Counted from the first letter of the stretch, positions 24,537 to 33,362 are shown. The stretch is 64,000 bases of DNA from Ruminococcus sp. (GCF_016283395.1 NZ_JAEEMU010000040.1:62001-126000), one strand, 5' to 3'. The notes: generated by a model from the letters alone, not told the origin. Program-made: numbers and translations.

Positions 24537-25904
24537 TCAGTCTATGCGGTTCTCCATGTCGGTATACTCGCGCATAGGTGATATAGCTTTATATGCGGGA
24601 CGTATTATCTTGTTGGAGTTGATGAGCTCTTCTATTCTGTGTGCAGACCAGCCCGATATTCTTGCCGTTGCAAAAAGAGGTGTGAACAACTCGTCGGGTA
24701 TGCCTAACATTCTGTATACAAAGCCGCTGTAGAAGTCCACATTTGCACAGACTCCCTTATATATGCGGCGTTCCTCTGCTATTACCTCGGGCGCAAGACG
24801 CTCTACCAGTGAATACAGTGCAAACTCTTCGTGTCTGCCCTTTTCCGAGCTGAGCTTTTCTACAAAGCCCTTGAACACCTTTGCTCTCGGGTCTGACTGT
24901 GAGTAGACAGCGTGTCCCATACCGTAGATAAGTCCTGCATGGTCAAAGGCTTCCTTATGGAGAAGCTTGCGGAGATAGACCTTTATCTCCTCCTCGTCTG
25001 TCCAGTCCTTGACATTCTGCTTCATATCATCCAACATCATAGCTACCTTAATATTCGCGCCGCCGTGCTTAGGTCCTTTCAGCGAACCAAGTGCAGCAGC
25101 TATTGCGGAATAGGTATCAGTACCCGATGATGATACAACATGAACGGTAAATGTGGAGTTGTTTCCGCCGCCATGCTCTGCGTGGAGCACAAGCGCAAGG
25201 TCGAGTATACGGGCTTCAAGTTCGGTATACTTTCTGTCTTCACGGAGCATATACAACAGATTCTCAGCTATGGAAAGCTCGGGCTGAGGGCTGTGTATGA
25301 ACAGGCTTCCGCCAAGCCTTGCGTATTTATATGCGTGATAAGCGTAAACTGATATGACAGGGAAAAGAGTTATAAGCTCTATGCTCTGTCTCAGTACGTT
25401 TGGTATAGATATATCGTTAGCCCTGTTATCGTAGGAATACAGTGCGAGAACGCTCTTTGCAAGAGTATTCATCATGTTGTCCGTAGGAGCTTTCATTATG
25501 ACATCTCTCATAAAATTAGACGGCAGCTCACGGAATTCCGCAAGTATCTTCTTAAACTCTGCAAGCTCTGTCTCTGAGGGCATTTTTCCGAAAAGGAGAA
25601 GATACACGGTCTCTTCAAAGCCAAAACGCTTTTCTTTTATAAATCCTTCTACTATATCTTCTACATCTATTCCTCTGTAGTATAATTTTCCGTCGCCGTG
25701 ATTTGGCATACCGTCGCCCATATCAAGGACTTTTATCGTACTTATATTTGTAAGTCCTGCTACTACACCATTGCCGTTTATGTCACGGAGACCGCGTTTT
25801 ACATCATACTGAGTGTATAACTCGGGGTCTATCCTGTAGCCGTCAAGTGACATATCTGCAAGGCGGACTATTTCCGGAGTAAGTTCTGAAAATTTGTATC
25901 TCAT
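24537..25904 (-). CDS. gltA: Citrate synthase
   Basis: Condenses oxaloacetate with acetyl-CoA, 455 residues. Catalytic-type residues are visible: His in LALVLHAEHGGGNNSTF (about residue 250), His in GPKHGGANIKV (about 290), the IYGMGHAVYSQSDPRA block with the third His (about 340), and Asp in CANVDFYSGFVYRMLG (about 390). The length is slightly over the usual 430 because of the extended N-terminus common in Clostridia. It would feed an incomplete oxidative branch to 2-oxoglutarate and glutamate. A near-perfect promoter precedes it. Confidence 0.93.
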   Translation of the reverse strand: MRYKFSELTPEIVRLADMSLDGYRIDPELYTQYDVKRGLRDINGNGVVAGLTNISTIKVLDMGDGMPNHGDGKLYYRGIDVEDIVEGFIKEKRFGFEETVYLLLFGKMPSETELAEFKKILAEFRELPSNFMRDVIMKAPTDNMMNTLAKSVLALYSYDNRANDISIPNVLRQSIELITLFPVISVYAYHAYKYARLGGSLFIHSPQPELSIAENLLYMLREDRKYTELEARILDLALVLHAEHGGGNNSTFTVHVVSSSGTDTYSAIAAALGSLKGPKHGGANIKVAMMLDDMKQNVKDWTDEEEIKVYLRKLLHKEAFDHAGLIYGMGHAVYSQSDPRAKVFKGFVEKLSSEKGRHEEFALYSLVERLAPEVIAEERRIYKGVCANVDFYSGFVYRMLGIPDELFTPLFATARISGWSAHRIEELINSNKIIRPAYKAISPMREYTDMENRID

Positions 25905-25957
25905 GTATCGTCATCCCTTTCTTTTTGCGATTATTAGTAACAAATATAGATATTATA

Positions 25958-25986
25958 ATTATATTGGATTTTAAGAATTTTGTCAA
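25958..25986 (-). promoter_or_regulatory. Sigma-A promoter of gltA
   Basis: Minus-strand TTGACA, 17 bases, TATAAT: both hexamers match the consensus. Leader about 50 bases. Confidence 0.85.
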
Positions 25987-26057
25987 GGCTCTACAAAATG
26001 TTATTTGTGTTTACAAACTAAAATATTTATTTTGTCATCATTTTTCACCCTTTTCTC

Positions 26058-26086
26058 TTGAAAAACGACACATATTATGGTAAAAT
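26058..26086 (+). promoter_or_regulatory. Promoter of the zinc-ribbon/TPM operon
   Basis: TTGAAA and TAAAAT with 17 bases between, about 45 bases before TTG 26131. Confidence 0.6.
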
Positions 26087-26130
26087 ATATTTATCGGTCA
26101 CTGACCGTTTCGGATAAAGGAGATGATCAT

Positions 26131-27186
26131 TTGGAAGCTGTAGAATACAAATGTCCCAATTGTAACGCGGACCTGAAATTTAACCCTCAGACTCAGAAGC
26201 TCGACTGTGAATACTGTCTCAGTTCTTTCACTGTCGATGAGATAAAACAGATCTGTGCAAATACAGAAAACAGTATCCCTCCAGAGGCTGTTCAGCTGAA
26301 AGAGGATTTTGAAAATAACACTCATCTTTACCGCTGCAAGAGCTGCGGTGCGGAGATAATGGCTGACAGCGAGCAGACTGCTCTCTTCTGCTATTACTGC
26401 CATAATCCTGTTATCCTTTCGGGTAAAATGGGCGGCGAATTCAAGCCCGATAAGGTCATCGGCTTCAAGCTCACAAAGGAAAATGCCATAGCAAGCTTCA
26501 AAAAATGGGTAGGCAAACGCTGGTTCGTACCCTCAGACTTCAAATCAGTGCAGCAGATAGAAAAGCTCACAGGTCTTTATGTACCGTTCTGGCTGGCTGA
26601 CTGCCATGTAAATGCGGACTATCGCGCTATCGGCAAGCAGGTGCGCAGCTGGACCTCGGGAAGCTACAGATATACGGAGACTAAGGAATACCGCATAGTT
26701 CGTCAGGGAAAACTGGTCACAAAGGGCATACCTGCCGACGGTGAGACTAAGATAGAGGATCTCCTCATGGAGGCTATCGAGCCTTTTGATTACCGCGAGC
26801 TCAAGGACTTTTCAATGTCCTACCTCAGCGGTTTCTATGCAGATAAATACGATGTGGATAAGGCTGCGGTGTTCCCGCGTATACGTGTGCGCTCAACGCA
26901 GGCCTGCACTTCACTCATAAACAGCACCATAAGCGGCTATGCTTCCGTTATCCCGTCTGTTCAGCAGTACAACATAACAAATACAGACTGGCATTATACC
27001 ATGCTGCCCGTATGGTTCTTATCCTACAAATACAATGGCAAGATCTACGAATTTGCAATAAACGGTCAGACTGGAAAACTTGCAGGTACTCCGCCTCTTT
27101 CAAAAGGAAAACTTGCCCTCTTCTGCGCAGGTCTCGGACTTGCGGTGGCAGGTATACTTACTGCTATAGGAGGTGCTATCCTATGA
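26131..27186 (+). CDS. TFIIB-type zinc-ribbon protein with C-terminal membrane anchor
   Basis: Protein of 351 residues. Two zinc ribbons open the protein (CPNCNADL with CEYCL; CKSCGAEI with CYYCHNPVIL), followed by a 200-residue soluble domain (GLYVPFWLADCHVNADYRAI, VFPRIRVRSTQACTSL) and one or two C-terminal hydrophobic segments. The family is widespread in clostridia and usually pairs with a TPM-domain protein, as here. TTG 26131 with AAAGGAG upstream is preferred over the longer frame at 26077, whose extension covers the promoter. The stop overlaps the next ATG. Confidence 0.82.
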   Translation: MEAVEYKCPNCNADLKFNPQTQKLDCEYCLSSFTVDEIKQICANTENSIPPEAVQLKEDFENNTHLYRCKSCGAEIMADSEQTALFCYYCHNPVILSGKMGGEFKPDKVIGFKLTKENAIASFKKWVGKRWFVPSDFKSVQQIEKLTGLYVPFWLADCHVNADYRAIGKQVRSWTSGSYRYTETKEYRIVRQGKLVTKGIPADGETKIEDLLMEAIEPFDYRELKDFSMSYLSGFYADKYDVDKAAVFPRIRVRSTQACTSLINSTISGYASVIPSVQQYNITNTDWHYTMLPVWFLSYKYNGKIYEFAINGQTGKLAGTPPLSKGKLALFCAGLGLAVAGILTAIGGAIL

Positions 27187-28130
27187 TGAAAAGACTTTTT
27201 TCTCTTATAGCTGCCTGCGTGATCTGTATGTGTCTGCTGCCTTTTACGATGCTCGATGCTCACGCTTCAAACAACGATTATCAGGGCTGGGACGGCAACT
27301 GGAGAGCTTCAAAGCTCGTAGACAATGAATACGGCGGTTCGGGACTGTTTTCAAATGAGAACAAAAAAGCTCTCGAAGAAAAGATACAAACATACGCCAA
27401 AGACCTTGAAATGAATATCCTCATATACATAGGCGGCAATGCTTTTTACAGCGATGACGCGGTTCAGAGCTTCTGCAATGACACCTATGACATGACCTTC
27501 GGAAATGATACCGACGGCATACTCTATTATATCGACCTCTCAGGCAATTCCCCTGCAAGAGACTGTATCTCTACTGCTGGAAAGGCTCTCCTGCTTTACG
27601 AGAAAAACAAGAACGAGATCTTCGATCACCTCGACAATTACCTGCCTTCTTCAGGTCAGGCGATACACGAACAGGATATATACGATGCTGTAAATTCTTT
27701 CCTGTCTCAGCTGAGCTACTACTCGGAATACAGACCTTCTTCCTTTTCTTATTATCACGACAAGAATACAGGCAGATATATCTACTACAAAGACGGCGAG
27801 CTCATGATAACTGACAAAAAGCCATTCCTGCTCTGGATGTACATATTGCTTGTATGTCTGGCTATAGGCGGTCTTGTTGGTATAATCACCTACTTTGTTG
27901 CAAAGAGCAATTACAAATTCAAGTCCAAGACAAATCCGAGCGTATATCTGGCTAACAACGATGTCAATTTCACGGAAAGGTCGGATACGCTTATCCGCTC
28001 ATACGTGACAAAACATAAGATCGAGACCAGCAGCGGCGGCGGCGGTTCACGCGGCGGCGGCGGTTCACGCGGCGGCGGTGGCGGCGGATTCCACGGCGGA
28101 AGCCACGGCGGCGGTGTTCATCACAGATAA
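27183..28130 (+). CDS. TPM-domain (YgcG-like) membrane protein with Gly-rich tail
   Basis: Exported protein of 315 residues: signal peptide (MMKRLFSLIAACVICMCLL, cleavage after DAHA), a TPM domain at about residues 50-190 (GLFSNENKKALEEKIQTYA, NDTDGILYYIDL), one membrane segment near 225-245 and a cytoplasmic tail ending in Gly/Ser/Arg and Gly/His repeats. TPM proteins are often linked to membrane protein quality control, but the role in bacteria is open. ATG 27183 overlaps the preceding stop, and the pair forms a two-gene operon ended by a strong terminator. Confidence 0.85.
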   Translation: MMKRLFSLIAACVICMCLLPFTMLDAHASNNDYQGWDGNWRASKLVDNEYGGSGLFSNENKKALEEKIQTYAKDLEMNILIYIGGNAFYSDDAVQSFCNDTYDMTFGNDTDGILYYIDLSGNSPARDCISTAGKALLLYEKNKNEIFDHLDNYLPSSGQAIHEQDIYDAVNSFLSQLSYYSEYRPSSFSYYHDKNTGRYIYYKDGELMITDKKPFLLWMYILLVCLAIGGLVGIITYFVAKSNYKFKSKTNPSVYLANNDVNFTERSDTLIRSYVTKHKIETSSGGGGSRGGGGSRGGGGGGFHGGSHGGGVHHR

Positions 28131-28153
28131 AGTGCTGCATGAATATGCACAAA

Positions 28154-28186
28154 AACCCGAAAGTACAATTGCTTTCGGGTTCTTTT
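28154..28186 (+). terminator. Terminator of the zinc-ribbon/TPM operon
   Basis: AACCCGAAAG/CTTTCGGGTT stem followed by CTTTT, 24 bases after the stop. Confidence 0.85.
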
Positions 28187-28250
28187 ACTAAGCAATGCGT
28201 AACGCCGAGGGTGACTCGCTGCATTTCCATGTTTCGCTGTGAGCAAGGTG

Positions 28251-28395
28251 CGGACTGCCAAAGGCAGCCCCTACAATATATTCATATTATTTGCATCATA
28301 GGCTCGGACGACCAATGGTCGTCCCTGCATTTTTACGGCTATTCTCTCGGGCGAGCAGGACTCGCCCCTACAGGCTAACGGCTAATGGCTAATGG
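28251..28395. repeat. Dispersed hairpins and GGCTAA repeats between convergent genes
   Basis: Units are CTGCC-AAA-GGCAGCCCCTACA, GGACGACC-AAT-GGTCGTCC and GGGCGAG-CAGGA-CTCGCCCCTACA, followed by three copies of the heptamer-like GCTAATG (GGCTAACGGCTAATGGCTAA). The same two repeat types occur together at 59330-59408. Confidence 0.7.
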
Positions 28396-28397
28396 CT

Positions 28398-28430
28398 AAA
28401 AAAGGCTATCGGTTAAACCGATAGCCTTTT
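28398..28430 (-). terminator. Terminator of the 2-oxoacid:ferredoxin oxidoreductase operon
   Basis: AAAAGGCTATCGGT/ACCGATAGCCTTTT stem, followed on the minus strand by a T-rich run, directly after the stop at 28434. Confidence 0.85.
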
Positions 28431-28433
28431 GAA

Positions 28434-28967
28434 TTATGCGTTCATACCAAGTTCGATAGCCTTGAAGTTGTTAGGGATAAGTGCTGCCTTTTTAGGCGGA
28501 ACTACCTTTTCAATAGCCTTCTGCATTGTCTCAAGTGAGCAGATATTTGTCTCCTTGAGGAGCTTGCCGAGAAGGATAATGTTTGAACCGCCCTTGAGCT
28601 CGTTATCATCAGCCATCTGCTGTGACGGGATACCGTGAAGCTCGATGTCTGTTCTGTCTGTATCAGGCTCGATCATTGTGCTGTCGAAGAATACCTTACC
28701 GCCTGGGCGTACACAGCTTACAAACTTGTCGAATGAAGGCTGGTTCATAGCGATGAGGAGATGTGGTGTGAGTACGAGTGGTGAACCGATAGGATCATCG
28801 GAGATAGTAACTGAACAGTTACAAGTACCGCCTCTCATCTCAGGACCGTATGAAGGGAGCCATGAAAGCTCCTTATTGTCCATAAGTCCGCAGTATGCAA
28901 GTATCTTTCCTGCGAAAAGGATACCCTGTCCGCCGAAGCCTGCAAGAAGGATCTCTGTAGTAGCCAT
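28434..28967 (-). CDS. 2-oxoacid:ferredoxin oxidoreductase, gamma subunit
   Basis: Gamma subunit of 177 residues, with the family start TEILLAGFGGQGILFAGKIL and the substrate-contact region GPEMRGGTCNCSVTIS. The last gene of a four-gene unit in the order delta-alpha-beta-gamma; its start overlaps the beta stop. The complex oxidatively decarboxylates a 2-oxoacid to the acyl-CoA and reduces ferredoxin, or runs in reverse. Whether the substrate is 2-oxoglutarate or a branched-chain 2-oxoacid is not decided by sequence reading. Confidence 0.9.
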   Translation of the reverse strand: MATTEILLAGFGGQGILFAGKILAYCGLMDNKELSWLPSYGPEMRGGTCNCSVTISDDPIGSPLVLTPHLLIAMNQPSFDKFVSCVRPGGKVFFDSTMIEPDTDRTDIELHGIPSQQMADDNELKGGSNIILLGKLLKETNICSLETMQKAIEKVVPPKKAALIPNNFKAIELGMNA

Positions 28968-29740
28968 TACTCGTTACCTCCTTCTGTCTTTGGGAATACT
29001 CCCTCTTCAACGTCCTTGTATACGCCGAGAGGATAGTATGGGATCATTTCGTCCTGAAGTCTCTTGATAGCGTCAAGAGGAGCAAGTCCCCAGTTTGTAG
29101 GACAAGTTGAAAGTACCTCTACGATAGAGAAGCCCTTTCCTGCCTTCTGGTTCTCGAATGCCTTGCGGATAGCCTTCTTTGCAGCCTTGATGTGTGGTAC
29201 GCTGTCAACTGCAACACGCTCAGCATATGCTGTACCTGTAAGTGTTGAGAGCATCTCACATACCTTTACAGGATAGCCTGCAAGCTCAGGGCTTCTTCCG
29301 AAAGGTGTTGTCTGTGTTATCTGTCCAGGAAGTGTTGTAGGAGCCATCTGACCGCCTGTCATTCCGTAGATAGTGTTGTTGATGAAGATAACGACGATGT
29401 TCTCGCCTCTTGTTGCAACGTGAACTGTCTCAGCAGTACCGATAGCAGCAAGGTCGCCGTCGCCCTGATATGTAAATACGAACTTATCAGGATTTGTACG
29501 CTTTACGCCTGTAGCTACAGCAGGAGCACGTCCGTGTGCAGCCTCGATCATATCACAGTTAAAATAATCATATGCCATTACAGAGCAGCCAACAGGACAT
29601 ACTCCGATAGTATCGCCCTCGATGCCCATTTCGTCGATGACTTCACAGAGTATTCTGTGAACTATACCATGTGTACAGCCAGGGCAGTAATGTGTAGGAA
29701 TGTCGATAAGTGACTTTGGTCTTTCAAATACTACAGCCAT
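28967..29740 (-). CDS. 2-oxoacid:ferredoxin oxidoreductase, beta (TPP-binding) subunit
   Basis: Beta subunit of 257 residues that binds thiamine diphosphate. The motif GDGDLAAIGTAE with NNTIYGMTGGQMAPTT is the cofactor and Mg2+ site (GDG...N), and the cysteine in HYCPGCTHGIVHRI is family-typical. Both ends overlap neighbouring genes by one base, which suggests tight co-translation of the complex. Confidence 0.92.
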   Translation of the reverse strand: MAVVFERPKSLIDIPTHYCPGCTHGIVHRILCEVIDEMGIEGDTIGVCPVGCSVMAYDYFNCDMIEAAHGRAPAVATGVKRTNPDKFVFTYQGDGDLAAIGTAETVHVATRGENIVVIFINNTIYGMTGGQMAPTTLPGQITQTTPFGRSPELAGYPVKVCEMLSTLTGTAYAERVAVDSVPHIKAAKKAIRKAFENQKAGKGFSIVEVLSTCPTNWGLAPLDAIKRLQDEMIPYYPLGVYKDVEEGVFPKTEGGNE

Positions 29741-30798
29741 CAGAGAGCACCTCCCATTCTCTTGATCTCGCCCAGCACCTCAGCAGGTGAAGGGATTACG
29801 CCGCCTGTTCTTCCGAAGAACTCTACAGGCTTTGAGCAGTTGATAGCAAGCTTGATATCCTCTATCATCTGTCCCATTGACATTTCTACGCTGAGAAGCT
29901 TCTTAGCGTTCTTAGCAGCCTCGTTTATCTCCTTTACAGGGAATGGCCACAGTGTCTTAGGACGGAAGAGACCAGCCTTGATGCCCTGTGCTCTTGCATC
30001 GTTTACAGCAGACTTTGCAACTCTTGCTGTTGCACCGAATGCGCATACGAGTATATCACAGTCCTCTGTGAGGTAAAGCTCTGCTTCTGTCTCTGTCTCC
30101 TTGATTATCTCGTATCTCTTGTAACGGTCAAGGATAGAATTTTCAAGCTCGTCAGGCTTAAGATAGAGTGAGTTGATGATGTGATGCTCTCTCTTCATCT
30201 TATGTCCGTTTGCAGCCCAGCTGCTCTTGTCGTAAGCTTCGGGGTTGATCTCTGGGAATGTAACAGGCTCCATCATCTGTCCGAGAAGTCCGTCTGCAAG
30301 GATCATTGCAGGCATACGGTACTTGTCAGCACGGTCGAAAGCCTTTACAACGTAGTCTACCATTTCCTGTACTGATGCAGGAGCATATACGAGAAGCTGG
30401 AAGTCGCCGTGACCGAGAGCCTTTGTAGCCTGCCAGTAGTCAGCCTGTGATGGCTGGATACCGCCGAGACCAGGGCCGCCTCTCTCTACGTTGATGATTA
30501 CAGCAGGAAGATCTGAACCTGCGATATATGATACACCTTCACTCTTGAGCGAAATTCCGGGTGAAGATGATGATGTCATTGCACGAACACCTGTTGATGC
30601 TGCGCCGAGAACCATGTTGATAGCAGCGATCTCGGACTCTGCCTGTAAGAATACGCCGCCTGCCTTATGCATACGCTTTGCCATATAAGCGGCAAGCTCT
30701 GTCTGAGGAGTGATCGGGTAGCCGAAGAAGCATTTACAGCCTGCTCTGATAGCAGCCTCTGCCAGTGCCTCGTTACCCTTCATAAGATTTCTTTCCAA
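29740..30798 (-). CDS. 2-oxoacid:ferredoxin oxidoreductase, alpha subunit (VorB/KorA type)
   Basis: Alpha subunit of 352 residues with the TPP-catalysis site GCKCFFGYPITPQTELAAYM, the SSPGISLKSEGVSYIAGSDL region and a C-terminal transketolase-like domain (LVCAFGATARVAKSAV, LFRPKTLWPFPVKEI). It resembles entries labelled VorB in Firmicutes; the linked citrate synthase upstream makes 2-oxoglutarate an equally good substrate. TTG 30798 has AAAGGAG 10 bases upstream; ATG 30783 is an alternative. Confidence 0.9.
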   Translation of the reverse strand: MERNLMKGNEALAEAAIRAGCKCFFGYPITPQTELAAYMAKRMHKAGGVFLQAESEIAAINMVLGAASTGVRAMTSSSSPGISLKSEGVSYIAGSDLPAVIINVERGGPGLGGIQPSQADYWQATKALGHGDFQLLVYAPASVQEMVDYVVKAFDRADKYRMPAMILADGLLGQMMEPVTFPEINPEAYDKSSWAANGHKMKREHHIINSLYLKPDELENSILDRYKRYEIIKETETEAELYLTEDCDILVCAFGATARVAKSAVNDARAQGIKAGLFRPKTLWPFPVKEINEAAKNAKKLLSVEMSMGQMIEDIKLAINCSKPVEFFGRTGGVIPSPAEVLGEIKRMGGAL

Positions 30799-30828
30799 AG
30801 CTAAACAGCTCCTTTCAACGAATATAGA

Positions 30829-31035
30829 TTATTTTTGAATAACGATAGCACAGTCAGGACACATTGTTGCGCACATTGCACAGCTTATGCAAGCTGACTG
30901 GTCGGTACACTCTGCATAGAAATAGCCCTTCTTGTTACGGTGCTCCTTCTGAAGAACAACGATCTTCTTAGGACAGGCAGCTGTACACAGTCCGCAGCCT
31001 TTGCAGCGTTCAGTTATTACTGTCATTTTTTCCAT
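30829..31035 (-). CDS. 2-oxoacid:ferredoxin oxidoreductase, delta (ferredoxin) subunit
   Basis: Small 2[4Fe-4S] ferredoxin of 68 residues with two clusters of cysteines: CKGCGLCTAACP and CISCAMCATMCP. It carries electrons from the TPP site to free ferredoxin. First gene of the unit; ATG 31035 follows AAAGGAG at a long spacing, and ATG 31026 is an alternative. Confidence 0.9.
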   Translation of the reverse strand: MEKMTVITERCKGCGLCTAACPKKIVVLQKEHRNKKGYFYAECTDQSACISCAMCATMCPDCAIVIQK

Positions 31036-31055
31036 ACACCTTTCGCTCCTTTCAA

Positions 31056-31162
31056 TCAATTCATAATTCACAATTCATAATTCATAATTTATGCGTCTTG
31101 TGAACTGATCGGCATTTCCGAACATATTCCAACAATTATGCATTATGCATTATGAATTATGC
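31056..31162. repeat. AT-rich inverted repeat (TTCATAA/TTATGAA units)
   Basis: Direct repeats of TCATAATTCA on one side and TATGCATTA units on the other form a large AT-rich stem upstream of the oxidoreductase operon. This type of repeat is frequent in Firmicutes; here it separates the operon from the P-loop gene. Confidence 0.6.
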
Positions 31163-31172
31163 GTTTTAAAGA

Positions 31173-31829
31173 TCAGCCCCAGACGGGCTTTACATATATC
31201 TTAGCCGAAAAAACATCGGGCTTGTCTGAAAGCTTGGCGATGTCCTCGGGATATACCGTATACTTCACGGGAAGTCCTGTGAGCCTTGAAGTCTCTTCAG
31301 CAAAGCTTCGTGACTGTTCTATTATCTCAAGACTTGTCTCGCATCCGAGATTGGTATTGTTGATGATAGCGGTATGCTTCATACGTGCAGCCGCCTCTAT
31401 CTCATACATCAGCTTTGTTACCTCTTCCGCTGTATTGGTAAGGTATCTGCGCTGATTTATGACGTAATACATCTCGATACTGTCCTTGAACTGCTCAAGA
31501 TCATCGGCATAGCGTCCAAGTGCAACAGCACCTGCGTCGTCGCCGCCTACGTCTATTATAAGGCAGTCCTCGTCCATAGCAAGCTCAACTACATCAAACT
31601 GTATCGACGGGATATCGAGATTGCTCCTTGCAAAATCGGGAGCGATGAGCCTTATGCCCTTTTCCTCGAAAAGATCGCGGAAATCCGCTGTTCGGAAATA
31701 AGGATTTACTATGTCAAGATCGACTATGGCAGCAGTTTTGCCCTCAGCTGCGGCTTTAACCGCAAGATTTACCGAGAAATTGGTCTTTCCGCTTCCGTAG
31801 TGACCTGTGATTATCTTAATATTCTTCAT
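31173..31829 (-). CDS. ParA/MinD-like P-loop ATPase, unknown function
   Basis: Protein of 218 residues with a GHYGSGKTNFSVNLA P-loop (residues 8-22), the deviant lysine absent, and switch motifs VDLDIVNPYFRTAD and LIIDVGGDDAGA. It resembles small SIMIBI-class ATPases annotated near 2-oxoacid oxidoreductase operons, where a role in Fe-S or cofactor assembly has been guessed. ATG 31829 follows AAGAGGA; the frame back to 31916 lacks a ribosome site. Confidence 0.75.
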   Translation of the reverse strand: MKNIKIITGHYGSGKTNFSVNLAVKAAAEGKTAAIVDLDIVNPYFRTADFRDLFEEKGIRLIAPDFARSNLDIPSIQFDVVELAMDEDCLIIDVGGDDAGAVALGRYADDLEQFKDSIEMYYVINQRRYLTNTAEEVTKLMYEIEAAARMKHTAIINNTNLGCETSLEIIEQSRSFAEETSRLTGLPVKYTVYPEDIAKLSDKPDVFSAKIYVKPVWG

Positions 31830-31944
31830 AAATATCCTCTTGGCTTGTTTGTGAAAAATCCTACAACCTATATTATACCACTTTAAATAATCAATTGCAA
31901 GTGGAATTTTTAACATTCAGCGATATGATTTTTGTGAAACAGGC

Positions 31945-31973
31945 AAAAAGCCCCGACTGTAAAGTCGGGGCTT
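31945..31973 (-). terminator. Strong terminator downstream of the small frame at 32018
   Basis: AAGCCCCGACT/AGTCGGGGCTT stem followed on the minus strand by TTTTTG. It lies 45 bases after the stop of the small frame at 32018-32113 and well upstream of the next minus-strand gene, so it ends a short transcript. No promoter for the gene at 31829 was clearly seen between it and 31944. Confidence 0.75.
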
Positions 31974-32017
31974 GGACTTGCCGGAATAGAAGTAAACTGA
32001 TTTACAAATACAAACTG

Positions 32018-32113
32018 TCAAACAATAATACCAAAATAAGGATAATCAAATGTCTGACCACCGTAATAGCTCGTTACCGAACCGCCTCTTACTGAAATGC
32101 TCACACCATTCAT
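32018..32113 (-). CDS. Possible 31-residue peptide gene
   Basis: Minus-strand ATG 32113 preceded by AAAGGAGGAGG (about 11 bases away) opens a frame of 31 codons, MNGVSISVRGGSVTSYYGGQ continuing with TFDYPYFGIIV. It lies between two terminators (32155-32183 and 31945-31973), so it could be a separate transcript. No signal peptide, cysteine motif or modification enzyme is near. Coding status is unproven; no clear promoter was found inside the short interval. Confidence 0.35.
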   Translation of the reverse strand: MNGVSISVRGGSVTSYYGGQTFDYPYFGIIV

Positions 32114-32154
32114 CGCAGTCAGCCCCTCCTCCTTTAACTACCATGAATACTTGA

Positions 32155-32183
32155 AAAAGTCCAGCTTTCGGCTGGACTTTTTT
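32155..32183 (-). terminator. Terminator of the ECF sigma/anti-sigma operon
   Basis: AAAGTCCAGC/GCTGGACTTT stem with A and T runs on both sides. Together with GGGGCGGAT/ATCCGCCCC (32196-32216) it follows the stop at 32225. Confidence 0.8.
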
Positions 32184-32224
32184 GACAAGCTGCGGGGCGG
32201 ATATTATCCGCCCCATTATTTTTA

Positions 32225-33349
32225 TCATACTGCTTCAAATCTTTTTGCAAAATCATTCTCGTCAGCGATCGCACTTCCGCTTGCAGAGATTTTTATGATA
32301 AAGTTTTCGTCTATCCTTCTTACATATATATTTTGGAAGTAGCCGTCGTCCTCAATCCTTATCATATAATAGTCCTTGCCGCCGAGTGTTACCAAGTCAG
32401 GGCCGCTTACATATGAATAAACAGTATCGGTAAGACCGTTTTCAATATAGTCGTTCAGATAACTTTTCTCAGATATATTTGGTGTATCAGGATATCTGAG
32501 TTTTGTATTGATAAAACTTACATCCATTCCGCCTTCTGCATTGGCGTATGTTACGACAGCATCATCAATGCTTGTGAAATAAACATTTCTTTCTTCCTCA
32601 GTCATAAATCTTGTAGGCATAACATAATGGGTGTAGAGGTCATCTTCATTAAGGAAAGATGTTCCTGTTGGAGCTGTGAACTTAAAGCCCGCAAACTCAG
32701 ATGTATAAACATTTCCGTTTGAAACGCCCCTCTTGAAAGCAGTTCCTTCTGCTGCTGCGGCTTCATCAAGTCTGCCGCTGTCTGTTTTTTGTGCAGCAGT
32801 TGTTGTAGTCTGCGGCTTGGCTGTAGTCTTTTCAGTGGTCTGTGTCTGCATTGCAGCAGCATTTGAAGATGTAGTTACTGGCTTTGCTGTGGTTTTTACT
32901 GTTGTCTTTGCAGGCTGTGTCTTCCTGGCAGCTGTAGTCACTGCAACCTTTACCGTTGTTGTTTCTGTGCTCATCTTGTCTGTTGTGACAGCTGTTACCG
33001 CCGGAGTGATTCCTCCTCCGTTGGAAAGGCTGCCGTTTTTGTTCAAAAGTAAAACGCTGCCGATGACAGCTCCTGTAACGAGAACCAGTGAAGCTGCTGT
33101 TATGAGAGGTGTGAGCCACACAGGTCTCTTTACGCGTTCAACTCCGCTGACTGAATCCGTATCGTGATCTATATTGTTATCTTTCTTTGTCCTTTCTATT
33201 TCTTCCTTTTTCATTTTGTAGTTCCTTTCGCTCACTGCGAGCAGCTTTTCAAACTGCTCATCGTCGATCTTCGGGCTCATATCCGTAAAATCTTCCATAA
33301 GCTCGTCCTCTGCATTTTCAAATGTATCAAACAGATCTATTTTTTTCAC
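32225..33349 (-). CDS. Membrane-spanning anti-sigma factor with Thr-rich linker and TSEYAGFK ectodomain
   Basis: Protein of 374 residues. The first 75 residues are acidic, helical and cytoplasmic (FENAEDELMEDFTDMSPKID), as expected for sigma binding; one membrane segment follows at about 80-102 (PLITAASLVLVTGAVIGSVL). Outside the cell come about 85 residues of Thr/Lys/Ala-rich linker and a 165-residue ectodomain almost duplicated in the lipoprotein at 16682-17689. Layout resembles RsgI-type sensors of cellulolytic clostridia but without a known carbohydrate module. GTG 33349 has AAAGGAGGAG upstream and lies 13 bases after the sigma gene. Anti-sigma role is inferred from layout and pairing. 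Confidence 0.78.
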   Translation of the reverse strand: MKKIDLFDTFENAEDELMEDFTDMSPKIDDEQFEKLLAVSERNYKMKKEEIERTKKDNNIDHDTDSVSGVERVKRPVWLTPLITAASLVLVTGAVIGSVLLLNKNGSLSNGGGITPAVTAVTTDKMSTETTTVKVAVTTAARKTQPAKTTVKTTAKPVTTSSNAAAMQTQTTEKTTAKPQTTTTAAQKTDSGRLDEAAAAEGTAFKRGVSNGNVYTSEFAGFKFTAPTGTSFLNEDDLYTHYVMPTRFMTEEERNVYFTSIDDAVVTYANAEGGMDVSFINTKLRYPDTPNISEKSYLNDYIENGLTDTVYSYVSGPDLVTLGGKDYYMIRIEDDGYFQNIYVRRIDENFIIKISASGSAIADENDFAKRFEAV

Positions 33350-33362
33350 AGCTGCTCCTCCT

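Noticed and set aside
28021..28128. Short tandem GGCGGCGGCGGTTCAC repeats as a possible CRISPR or VNTR array
   Set aside because: They encode the Gly/Ser/Arg tail of the TPM protein in frame; no spacer pattern. No CRISPR array or cas gene is seen in the window.
31056..31162. Insertion-sequence end
   Set aside because: AT-rich inverted repeat without transposase or clear target duplication; kept only as a repeat.
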